Part shown: positions 32,580 to 40,201 of the stretch, piece by piece | Layout: each line of letters starts with the position of its first letter | Position numbering within the stretch: position 1 is the stretch's first letter | Source: CAZDXJ01 sp050303615 | Lineage (GTDB): Bacteria; Pseudomonadota; Gammaproteobacteria; Methylococcales; Methylomonadaceae | Length of the DNA: 48,831 nt | Assembly: GCA_050303615.1 (NCBI GenBank) | Contig: JBNLCC010000041.1 | Location: 1 to 48,831 of the forward strand | Reading direction: 5' to 3' | Position numbers and translations under genes: made by a program | Notes under the pieces: generated by a model | The model's database searches: none | The model's input: only the letters and a program-made list of their open reading frames with translations | Told to the model about the DNA's origin: nothing

Positions 32580-32876
32580 ATGAAGACAGAAACTTATAAT
32601 GTTCACACATTTACCAGCTACAGCGGCATTAAGCTCCCGCTGAAACTGATCGGAGAAATACCGACACAAGAATTACGTAATCGAAACACATATTACGAAG
32701 GCCTTTTCGACCTACAGAATCGATTATGCCTGTGCCGCAGGATTGCATACGGTGAAATAGAATTGGAACACCGCTACCGCTATCACGATAATGGTCAGCT
32801 GAAACAGGCATTGATAACTGAAGATGATGACGAAACAACGACATTGCATTTTGATGAACAGGGCAAGCCGCTTTGA
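32580..32876 (+). CDS. DUF6156-like small protein
   Basis: A 98-residue protein with FTSYSGIKLPLKLIGEI, ELRNRNTYYEGLFD and GEIELEHRYRYHDNGQLKQA, a pattern I recall from DUF6156 proteins found in nif clusters of other diazotrophs. The repeated Tyr-rich strands suggest a small beta-rich fold. I chose the ATG at 32580; a TTG at 32544 would give 12 more residues. It is the last gene of the nifU operon. Function unknown. Confidence 0.65.
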   Translation: MKTETYNVHTFTSYSGIKLPLKLIGEIPTQELRNRNTYYEGLFDLQNRLCLCRRIAYGEIELEHRYRYHDNGQLKQALITEDDDETTTLHFDEQGKPL

Positions 32877-33283
32877 TATCGATTAGGTGTGAATTGATCT
32901 GACATCTTTAAAGCTTAATTGTAATCTGATAGTTCATTAAAGAGCTGCTATCGACCCATTGCGACCTATAGAAGAAGAATTATTATTTAGTCGGAAAACG
33001 ACCGAGCTTTGCGGTAAATTTGTCCGGTCTAAAAAGGGTCAGAACCCATTTTATACACAATGCCAATTTATTATGTAAAAACAATGGGTTACTTCACGCA
33101 CTTCTTAAAAGGGCACTGACCCCTTTTTTCCTTCATCTCATTGCCATAAGTATCAATCTAGATTAAATTTGCTTATTTGCACAATGCAAGACCAGACCCC
33201 GTTGATGCGTTTTCCTTGATTTTTTCATCCTTGAGTTCTAGCCAAATTTTGATCGAAGATGTCTGACCAGTCTGATTGGAAAA
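32877..33283. other. Non-coding gap at the end of the nif operon
   Basis: About 400 bp marking the change from nif genes to an AT-rich island. It contains the inverted repeat at 33031-33129 and otherwise no feature I recognise. Confidence 0.5.
33031..33129. repeat. MITE-like inverted repeat
   Basis: The ends AAAAAGGGTCAG (33031-33042) and CTGACCCCTTTTTT (33116-33129) form an inverted pair. An inner pair AACCCATT (33043-33050) and AATGGGTT (33083-33090) lies within. The GGGTCAG/CTGACCC ends resemble small non-autonomous elements; no transposase is inside. Confidence 0.55.
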
Positions 33284-34501
33284 CTATTGTCCCTGAATTT
33301 CAATCTGACTCTGGTCATTTAATTTTCCCTTTTTAGGTTCCATAAAAATATTTCCGATCTGAAGCCCACCCCGGTAAACATAAAAGCCGGAACCATTTGT
33401 ATATGTTTCATAGTCAGGATGTTTAACCGTAATTTTATATCGCCCTGGAATCAATTTAATTTTATATTGGCCATCAATGGAAGTGGTGGTATATATAAGT
33501 TTTTCATTTTCATGAACAAAAGTAATTTTTGCTCCTGAAATAAAATTTCCATATTGATAATTCGGCAGCCTTTCTTGAACAAACCCTTCATATCCTGAAA
33601 ATCCTACTGTTTTGTTTATTTCATTTCTACTGGAAATGTTAATTGGCAAGCCGTCCAAGGTTTTTGATTTGTTTGGATGATGATTAATCGAGGAACCTAT
33701 TTTATTTATTACCGTTATCACTTCTTCCTTAAAAAAATTCAAATAAATTGATAATGAAATTCCGACAATAATTAACACTAAAAAAAATAATTGATAAATC
33801 CGGATATGAATTGTGTAACTCTTGAAATCTCTAATTTTTTTAATAAAATTAGAAATAGTAATTTGAACGCTAGATGTCCCCTGGCTAAAATAGGTATCTG
33901 TATCATCACAATCAGCAGATTTTTTTTGATGAGAAGGTATTCGTCTTTGTTTTATTTCAACGTTTTTCAGGGAAATTAATTGCTCGTGCAATTTTTTTAA
34001 CATCATTCTTTTATTGCTCGGCATGACTTTATTGTTCGGCATTCTCTCCTTTTCCAGTTGACGACAAGCAACATAAATCATGGCAAATGAAGCGAGCCAA
34101 ACGAAATGCCCTATTAAAGGTTGGAACTTTAAGTCACCGATTAATAAGAAAAAGGTGGAACCGATAGCACAAAAAAAAGGTAACTTGGCATATTTAGTTG
34201 AAACTAAGAAAAAATGTTTGCTCGGCTTAATAATCAGCTGCAAAATACAAGCAGCATAAATCAAAATAAATAGAATATTAGCTGCTAAACCAAAAAAACA
34301 TGCTAGACCATATTCGAACTCTACGAACTCTAATTTTCGTCCTCCTTCGAGCCAAAAAATCAGATAAAAAAAGGAAACAACAGTAGCCAGATAACCGTAA
34401 CCAGGAGAACCGCCTAATTTAAACGCTGGTAAGACATAGGATAATAAGTACAATATAATAACGTAGCTTAAAAGTTTTCCTTCCTTTCTTATTTTTTTCA
34501 T
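33284..34501 (-). CDS. Membrane protein with a carboxypeptidase-regulatory-like domain
   Basis: A 405-residue protein of unknown function. About four N-terminal transmembrane segments (first 150 residues) are followed by a basic cytoplasmic region, another membrane helix near residue 235-255 (LFFLVLIIVGISLSIYL), and a C-terminal beta-sandwich (about 320-390: SGAKITFVHENEKLIYTTTS, DGQYKIKLIPGRYKITVKH) of CarboxypepD_reg type, probably periplasmic. I use the ATG at 34501 behind AGGTGA; a GTG at 34510 is possible. AT-rich composition marks it as part of the accessory island. Confidence 0.65.
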   Translation of the reverse strand: MKKIRKEGKLLSYVIILYLLSYVLPAFKLGGSPGYGYLATVVSFFYLIFWLEGGRKLEFVEFEYGLACFFGLAANILFILIYAACILQLIIKPSKHFFLVSTKYAKLPFFCAIGSTFFLLIGDLKFQPLIGHFVWLASFAMIYVACRQLEKERMPNNKVMPSNKRMMLKKLHEQLISLKNVEIKQRRIPSHQKKSADCDDTDTYFSQGTSSVQITISNFIKKIRDFKSYTIHIRIYQLFFLVLIIVGISLSIYLNFFKEEVITVINKIGSSINHHPNKSKTLDGLPINISSRNEINKTVGFSGYEGFVQERLPNYQYGNFISGAKITFVHENEKLIYTTTSIDGQYKIKLIPGRYKITVKHPDYETYTNGSGFYVYRGGLQIGNIFMEPKKGKLNDQSQIEIQGQ

Positions 34502-34681
34502 TTCATTCACCTATGAAAATTGAGGAGGCCGGGGCATAGGAGACTGGCGACAGAGTCTATATTTTAGACTATTTTTTAATTTTATTTACCGCCCTAAAAA
34601 TCCTGCCAACAGTAATAAAATGTACAACTCTAGACCTCCTCCCCTCCGACCTTTTCCTGGTATGGGTTTAATTGCACAAAA

Positions 34682-35749
34682 GCCCCATATTCAAAAATCA
34701 AGTGCACCACCCCGGTGTAACATTAATCAACAATTGTAAATGAACAGAAACAATGGGGTGATGATATGGGAACTATCTATTCACATCTGAATAAAACCGA
34801 AAGACGCTTAATTAAACTTTGGCGAGATCAAAAACTCGGTATTCGTGAAATTGCTAGACGATTAGGTCGTGATCATTCGACTATCAGCCGTGAACTGCGA
34901 AGAAACCTCTGGTGTGGGCGACATTATTATTTCAATCAGGCTCAACGTTTTTATGAACACCGATTACGACAGCGCGCTGTACGGTTTCGTCTTAAATCAA
35001 CATTGTTACGGCGCTATGTTCAGCAAAAACTCAAGATAGGCTGGACACCGGAATTAATTGCCGGGCGCTTAAAACAATGCAAGTCTAAACACACGATTTG
35101 TCATGAATCGATTTATCAATACCTTTATCTGGAAGCCCCCGAATGGATCGAATATCTTCCCAGAAAGCATAAAACGCGGCGTACGAAATATCCCTACCGG
35201 AAACATGGCGAACGCATTAAAAACCGAGTGGGAATTGATAATAGACCCCTTGAGGCTGACTCAAGAGACCATCCCGGACATTGGGAATCTGACACGGTAG
35301 TCAGTTCTGATCGAAAAGCCGGACTTAACGTCATCGTTGAACGTAGGAGTCGTTTGGTCAATATCAGCTTGATGGCAAATAAAACTGCAGGCGAAACAAA
35401 AAAGGCGCTGATACGCCGCTTAAGCAAGCATCCTAATGCACTGGTTAAAACGGTGACCTATGACAATGGCTTAGAAAATGTTTTACACCAGGACATCAAC
35501 CGGAAGTTAGGCATCAAGTCCTATTTTTGCGAGCCTTACCATAGCTGGGAAAAAGGGTCGGTCGAGCAAGTGAATGGATTAATTCGGCGCTTCTTTCCCA
35601 AAGGGACAGACTTTCGTACCCTTATGCAAAGCGAAATAAATCGCGTGGAGAAATTGCTTAACAACCGGCCTAGAAAATGCTTAAACTATCGAACACCGTA
35701 TGAAGTCTTTAGAGAAGACTGTGGTGCACTTACTGGTTGAATGTGGGCC
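34682..35749 (+). mobile_element. IS30-family insertion sequence
   Basis: One transposase gene sits between imperfect inverted repeats. The left end has TTCAAAAATCAAGTGCACCAC (34690-34710). The right end, read inward on the minus strand, has TTCAACCAGTAAGTGCACCAC (35721-35741). Weaker matching extends outward to GCCCCATA/GGCCCACA, giving about 1.07 kb. The transposase stop lies in the right repeat, as is common in IS30. I could not fix the target duplication. Intact transposase suggests recent arrival. Confidence 0.8.
34766..35740 (+). CDS. IS30-family transposase
   Basis: A 324-residue transposase. The N-terminal helix-turn-helix (GIREIARRLGRDHSTISREL) is the IS30 signature. The DDE catalytic core shows HWESDTVVS (Asp), TYDNGLENV (Asp) and HSWEKGSVEQVNGLIR (Glu). 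The gene is complete with no frameshift. Confidence 0.93.
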   Translation: MGTIYSHLNKTERRLIKLWRDQKLGIREIARRLGRDHSTISRELRRNLWCGRHYYFNQAQRFYEHRLRQRAVRFRLKSTLLRRYVQQKLKIGWTPELIAGRLKQCKSKHTICHESIYQYLYLEAPEWIEYLPRKHKTRRTKYPYRKHGERIKNRVGIDNRPLEADSRDHPGHWESDTVVSSDRKAGLNVIVERRSRLVNISLMANKTAGETKKALIRRLSKHPNALVKTVTYDNGLENVLHQDINRKLGIKSYFCEPYHSWEKGSVEQVNGLIRRFFPKGTDFRTLMQSEINRVEKLLNNRPRKCLNYRTPYEVFREDCGALTG

Positions 35750-35760
35750 CATTTCCTGCG

Positions 35761-35784
35761 TCCGATTACGCGAAGCTAATCGGA
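35761..35784. repeat. Short palindrome downstream of the IS30 element
   Basis: TCCGATTA-CGCGAAGC-TAATCGGA forms an 8-bp perfect stem with an 8-nt loop. It could also serve as part of a terminator for the convergent GHKL gene; dispersed repeats with this core are common in some proteobacteria. Confidence 0.5.
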
Positions 35785-35800
35785 CCTACCGTGCTAAGGT

Positions 35801-35819
35801 GTTTCCGGGTTGAATGCGG
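35801..35819 (-). repeat. IS30-end-like sequence beside the GHKL gene
   Basis: On the minus strand it reads CGCATTCAACCCGGAAAC, sharing CATTCAACC with the IS30 right end and CATTCAACCCGGAA with the copy at 39498-39522. Confidence 0.45.
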
Positions 35820-35821
35820 CC

Positions 35822-37825
35822 TTAGCTTATTCCAAGCTTTTCAAAAAATACTTGATTTCTCATTCTTGCATCATTCAGAGCTTTGTCCCAGCTCCAAACT
35901 TCAACATAGAGATTAATGTTGTCATGATGTTTAAAATAGCCTTGTCTATCCGGCATTGGTTTAAAATCCTTTATTTCTTCAAGCCATTCTTTAACTTTCT
36001 GCGTTAGCTCACAAATGACATAACCGTAAAATGGTGTATTAATTTCGATTTGCATTTCACGCCCCTTTGGCGTTTTGTACTGTCCTTTGCGTATTTGGTT
36101 CACATAACGAATGATTTGATCAACTGGGTCTTCTTTCGATGACGGATTAGCAAAGTCATCGCGCTGAGGCTTTTTGAACTCAAATACAGTTACCGGGTTG
36201 CTTGCTTCGTTACCACCTCTAAAACCAATACGTTTATCGTACGCAAGAATGTCGGGACGATCAGATTTTGGACCATTTAGAGGTTTGTCTGATGATAGGT
36301 ACTCAGTGAAGTTCAGACGCTCATCAATTATCCATAAGTTGTGATGCTCGAATGGAGTTTGATCTGAATCTTTCTTAACTGGAAAAATAATGTCATGAAC
36401 TATATCTTCAGCAGAGTAACTCCCGTCAGCATCGCTCTCTAAGCTTTTTTCGAACAGGTCCAAGACGCTGCGCCTCAGAGATATGTAATGGGCAAGCTCG
36501 TTCTTACTTCTATCAGATACTTGGCGCGCTATTTCTCCGGCTTTTTCTCTTAGGGATTTGGAATTTTCTTCGGCTAGAAGTTTACGGACCTCGCCTTTGA
36601 CGCGAGTTTCTTCCTTGTATTCTTGTTGATGAAGAATATTGTCAATTTGCGCTGAGCTAGGATTATGAGGGATAGTTGAATAATCGATGCTGGCAAGGGT
36701 TTCGCGATGCCATGGGGCAATATCTCGTACATATTCTTCGATGCGTTTAATTTTTCGTGATCGTCGGTCTTCAACATCAGAATCGACCGCTCTTTGAGCA
36801 AATCTAGCTGCGTACTCTTCGATCTGCTGTTGAGATATTTCATGCATTAAATCTGGATTTTCCTTTGGAAACTCAAATCCTCCGCGCTCAAGAGAGACAT
36901 TTCGGTCAAGGTAGTCACCTACCACGTAAGAAACGACGATGAAGTTTCGCTCACTATCCTTTTCTCCGCTAGGAATAGTGTCATAGAATTCTTCCGCGAA
37001 TTCAGGCACATAATTATAAATAGATGTAGCAGTCACCTGGCGACGATGAGCTACGAGGCTAACTTTACTACGGGTGGTTGACGGGGAATAAATTTTAAAT
37101 GTTCGAACAGAGAAGTCGCAGCAGCCCTCCCGGCAATCAAACTTGAACACACCGTTTGCATTTGGAACTTCAACGATCAGTGCGTCTCCTCCATTGCCAA
37201 CATAGTTATTCAGAATAATTTGGTTAGAGCCATCAGACTCAGTGAGAATAATCTCAGGGCATGGCTTTTCACTAATAAAATATGGTAATAATTTCTCAAC
37301 CAAACTGCGTGCAATATGACTGAGACTCTTTTCTGGGAATGGCTTTATCGCAGACTTTAACTCTACTCGCGTTCCTGTTGTGCCTGGCTGACAAGTCTCT
37401 ATTTTTTCATCAACGATAATCTCTTTGTCTTTACCCATTGAGAAGGATCGCTCGAAAAACTCTCCGTCTTGTTTATATTTGCTTTTGTATTCGACATCTT
37501 CGTAATATTTAAGACACGTAAAACGCCCAAACCCTTTGCCTCCTTCAGATATTTTCTGTTCGGTGTATAGGGTGTCAAAGGATTCTCTTTGTTCATCATT
37601 GAAGCCAATACCGTTATCGATAACCGTAAACCCAGAGATGTCTACAACTGTGTTATCCAGATTTGTTTGGGCAACCCGATTTGCGTGTATCATCACAATT
37701 CCATCTGAGTTACCTAATTCCTCGATTGCCTGTATAGCATTTACAACAACCTCTATGATCGGTGTGTAAACACTAGTTTTTGAACGTATGTTATCGACAG
37801 CTCTCTTTATATTAAAATTGCTCAT
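35822..37825 (-). CDS. GHKL (Hsp90/MutL/MORC-like) ATPase fused to a PD-(D/E)XK nuclease domain
   Basis: A 667-residue protein. The GHKL ATPase has the N box IIEVVVNAIQAI (E25, N29), the G1 box VIDNGIGF (D70) and the lid GGKGFGRF (95-102). A long coiled middle region follows. The C-terminal part has D525 in RPDILAYDKR and E549-x-K551 in TVFEFKKPQRDDF, a restriction-nuclease D..ExK pattern, then VDQIIRYVNQIR. This architecture resembles MORC/MutL-like ATPases known from restriction and conflict systems. It lies 37 bp after the TIR gene on the same strand, so the two probably act together. The defence role is inference. Confidence 0.8.
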   Translation of the reverse strand: MSNFNIKRAVDNIRSKTSVYTPIIEVVVNAIQAIEELGNSDGIVMIHANRVAQTNLDNTVVDISGFTVIDNGIGFNDEQRESFDTLYTEQKISEGGKGFGRFTCLKYYEDVEYKSKYKQDGEFFERSFSMGKDKEIIVDEKIETCQPGTTGTRVELKSAIKPFPEKSLSHIARSLVEKLLPYFISEKPCPEIILTESDGSNQIILNNYVGNGGDALIVEVPNANGVFKFDCREGCCDFSVRTFKIYSPSTTRSKVSLVAHRRQVTATSIYNYVPEFAEEFYDTIPSGEKDSERNFIVVSYVVGDYLDRNVSLERGGFEFPKENPDLMHEISQQQIEEYAARFAQRAVDSDVEDRRSRKIKRIEEYVRDIAPWHRETLASIDYSTIPHNPSSAQIDNILHQQEYKEETRVKGEVRKLLAEENSKSLREKAGEIARQVSDRSKNELAHYISLRRSVLDLFEKSLESDADGSYSAEDIVHDIIFPVKKDSDQTPFEHHNLWIIDERLNFTEYLSSDKPLNGPKSDRPDILAYDKRIGFRGGNEASNPVTVFEFKKPQRDDFANPSSKEDPVDQIIRYVNQIRKGQYKTPKGREMQIEINTPFYGYVICELTQKVKEWLEEIKDFKPMPDRQGYFKHHDNINLYVEVWSWDKALNDARMRNQVFFEKLGIS

Positions 37826-37862
37826 AGGTTAGGCTAGAACCTCGAATTTGGCTTTTGCTAAT

Positions 37863-38735
37863 TTAGGCATTGTCGTTACTGCCCGGTTTATACGCTAATT
37901 CTTCCATGTATTGGTATATTTGAAGAATTTGGTTTCCCAAATGGACAACTACATCTCGCCCAGTGTCTTCTCCCATTCTCCTTGTTGAAACCCTTGCAAA
38001 ATAATGTGCACCAGTTCCTTTATCTCTCACCTCAACGTCATACCGTTTTTCGAATTGATCTTCGAGTTGAATGGATAATTCTAGCCCACTTTTAATTGCA
38101 GAAGCTAGAGCACCAACGATTTGCCTTCGACCACGCTCAGCTTCACCTCTTGCTTCTAAAGCTTCATAAAGATTTGTTGCGTCTTCATTTGCAACCAACT
38201 CTATTACTGAAAGAACTGAATATGGTTGTTCCTCTGTCTGTTCTACAAGAGTGAGACGAACAAGAAAATGGTCATTTTCTTTTCTCCAATCAATTGCCCA
38301 ATCAGTATGCCATTCGGGTTCATCAATTCTTCCTTGTGTCTCATTCGTTACTTTTGCTATAGCGTCTAAAATTGTTTGTAACCCCTGATCAAAATCAGTA
38401 CGTAAATCAGCATAGAGCTTCTCTTTTAGAAAAAGCGGTATTGTGCAATCTTCAATGAGGATTGGTAAAATAACCACTCTTTTTTCTTCTAGCTCTCGTA
38501 TTAACGCACTATTTAGCTCCTTTTTACACCATTCCGATGCTACGGAAGCGTTTGACAGAACAACTAGAAGAGCACTTGCGCCAGATATTGCTTCTTGTAC
38601 TTTGCTAATAAGAGAATCACCTACATGTAACTCCCAACGATCTAACCATACGTGAACTTTTTCTCTAACAAGCTGCACTGCGAGCTTGTCTACAAATTCT
38701 TTATCATTGTGAGAGTAGCTTATAAATACTGGCAT
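37863..38735 (-). CDS. TIR-domain protein with unknown C-terminal domain
   Basis: A 290-residue protein. Residues 1-130 form a TIR domain: FISYSHNDKEFVDKLAVQL, HVWLDRWELHVGDSL, and VVLSNASVASEWCKKEL with the catalytic-type Glu73. Bacterial TIR domains of immune systems hydrolyse or cyclise NAD. Residues about 140-285 form an alpha/beta domain I cannot name (HTDWAIDWRKENDHFLVRL, then a helical part), perhaps the sensor or partner-binding part. AAAGGAGATATCC precedes the ATG. It is upstream of the GHKL-nuclease gene. An attC-like hairpin lies just ahead of it. Confidence 0.8.
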   Translation of the reverse strand: MPVFISYSHNDKEFVDKLAVQLVREKVHVWLDRWELHVGDSLISKVQEAISGASALLVVLSNASVASEWCKKELNSALIRELEEKRVVILPILIEDCTIPLFLKEKLYADLRTDFDQGLQTILDAIAKVTNETQGRIDEPEWHTDWAIDWRKENDHFLVRLTLVEQTEEQPYSVLSVIELVANEDATNLYEALEARGEAERGRRQIVGALASAIKSGLELSIQLEDQFEKRYDVEVRDKGTGAHYFARVSTRRMGEDTGRDVVVHLGNQILQIYQYMEELAYKPGSNDNA

Positions 38736-38751
38736 GGATATCTCCTTTGAT

Positions 38752-38810
38752 GCCTAACTTTCTGTTGAGCCGCTCTTGACGGTGACGTGAGAGACCGGGT
38801 TCAGGCCTTA
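38752..38810 (-). other. attC-like recombination site candidate A
   Basis: Read on the minus strand it runs from AAGGCCTGAAC to GTTAGGC. GCCT-g-AAC can pair with GTTAGGC, and CCG-gt-CTCT with AGAGCGG, leaving a 13-nt loop and bulged bases, the layout of an integron attC. GTTAGGC fits the GTTRRRY core and the next gene (TIR) starts 16 bp later, as in gene cassettes. The left core is imperfect. Confidence 0.35.
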
Positions 38811-38851
38811 CATTTGACATTTTTAGTGTAAATTGTAAGACCCGACCTCCA

Positions 38852-39388
38852 CTACCTTTGACCAAAGAAAACAGCCCCCTCTGGAATTTCAGTCTCATCA
38901 CCCAATAATGGTTTAAATTCAAAATCGGTCCACGTTGCAGATATACTTTTACACTTTTCATTAATCCTCTTGATTTGTGGATACTTTGAAAATACGGCTG
39001 TAACAACCTTTGAGCTATGTTTATCAATTTTTATAGGCGTGCGCTCTATGCTGCCAAATGTGCTGTACTTTTCTGGTGTGCTGTTTTCTGCAGTTATTAT
39101 GTAGATTCGTCCATCAGCTAGTGAGCACTTTAAAGACAGATTATTTACGGACTTATCAATTCCAGTTGGATTCCTGAAATTTATATCTATTTCATCAAAC
39201 TCCTTGTTTTGGAAGTTTGCACTATCAATAACTGCTAATAGTTTATCTGGCTCACTTAGAGAAATTATTTTGTTGTACGTGTCAAGAATGCCATTAATCA
39301 ACCCATTTGCTGCCATAATTAATGTGAAAGCAACAGTGACATTAGCCTTTATTGGAGATTCATCAGACCATTTCTTTAGATCAAACAT
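38852..39388 (-). CDS. Orphan cassette-like protein of unknown function
   Basis: A 178-residue AT-rich gene product. Residues about 15-35 (ANVTVAFTLIMAANGLINGIL) form one weak hydrophobic helix; the rest looks like a beta-sandwich (EFDEIDINFRNPTG, SLKCSLADGRIYIITAEN, KIDKHSSKVVTAVF). No family is recognised. It lies between two attC-like hairpins on the same strand as the TIR gene, and has AGGAATGGTG ahead of its ATG. Confidence 0.6.
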   Translation of the reverse strand: MFDLKKWSDESPIKANVTVAFTLIMAANGLINGILDTYNKIISLSEPDKLLAVIDSANFQNKEFDEIDINFRNPTGIDKSVNNLSLKCSLADGRIYIITAENSTPEKYSTFGSIERTPIKIDKHSSKVVTAVFSKYPQIKRINEKCKSISATWTDFEFKPLLGDETEIPEGAVFFGQR

Positions 39389-39408
39389 ATTTCACCATTC
39401 CTTGTAGA

Positions 39409-39466
39409 GCTAACGTTGCCTTAAGCGGAACAGGCGCGCTAGTGACTGTGTCCGCTGAAAGGCCTT
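39409..39466 (-). other. attC-like recombination site candidate B
   Basis: On the minus strand GCCTT-tc-AGCGGA-c-ACAG pairs with CTGT-TCCGCT-t-AAGGC around a 12-nt loop (39418-39463). It is followed by AACGTTAG and, about 20 bp later, the start of the 178-residue gene. A long imperfect stem with bulged bases ending in GTTAG just before a gene start is the attC layout; the left core (RYYYAAC) is not recognisable. Confidence 0.4.
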
Positions 39467-39497
39467 GATACTTAATTTATAACCACCTCCTTAGAAC

Positions 39498-39522
39498 CAC
39501 ATTCAACCCGGAAGTGAACCAC
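39498..39522 (-). repeat. Solo sequence similar to the IS30 right end
   Basis: The plus strand CACATTCAACC-CGG-AAGTG-A-ACCAC matches the inverted form of the IS30 right end (35721-35745) in 22 of 25 positions. No transposase is attached. It may be a scar or an IS30-type target. Confidence 0.55.
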
Positions 39523-39571
39523 ATGCCCCTCTGAAAACTTCATAATGCCTGTCCCCAATACCACGCTTGGT

Positions 39572-39961
39572 TCAAGAAAATACAAAGAATACCGATAGAT
39601 AAGTGGCAGCAAATATCAAAATCGTTACGCTCGGATACCAATTTATATTTTGATTCATTAATTTCATTACGAAATTAGTATTTGAGAGTAAATTTTCACA
39701 TTCAATTTCTTGGGCATGTTGTTGAATATCCATCTTTATGGATATCATTTCATATTGGCTTCTAAGTAAAGCTAATAAATTAAATAACAAAAATACACCA
39801 TAAAATATCACTGTGGTTAAAAACTTGTCGGTATTTGAAATTGAAAGTTTATTCTCAACACACCAACCTAGAAATAACAATGTAATGCTTAAATACATAT
39901 TCCAGAGATTGTTAGCCCTCTGCGTTCTGGAGTCATATAAAGTTATTAATTCTAAAAGCAT
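39572..39961 (-). CDS. Small membrane protein of unknown function
   Basis: A 129-residue AT-rich gene product with three hydrophobic segments (about 24-36 MYLSITLLFLGWC, 47-66 FLTTVIFYGVFLLFNLLALL, 108-128 YPSVTILIFAATYLSVFFVF) and a soluble loop between the second and third. The layout of short two-plus-one helices recalls accessory membrane proteins of defence systems, but no family is recognised. It ends the island; the 240 bp between it and the AAA ATPase gene show nothing I can name. Confidence 0.55.
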   Translation of the reverse strand: MLLELITLYDSRTQRANNLWNMYLSITLLFLGWCVENKLSISNTDKFLTTVIFYGVFLLFNLLALLRSQYEMISIKMDIQQHAQEIECENLLSNTNFVMKLMNQNINWYPSVTILIFAATYLSVFFVFS

Positions 39962-40201
39962 ATTGTTCAGATATTTTGTAAGAAATAACCAGTTATTGTC
40001 TCGACCTTGCTATCATACACTCTAACTCCCATCCCATGTCAACAACATCCCTGGAAGCCACTACTCTAAACGTAGTTAACACGCATTTATTACAAGATAA
40101 ACGGATACGAATAACATTCAGTACTTGAATGCCTGCTTATGGCTGAAACCAGCTTTCAGAAAATTATCAGATTGAGTTTGAGTCACTACACTTGAATTAT
40201 T

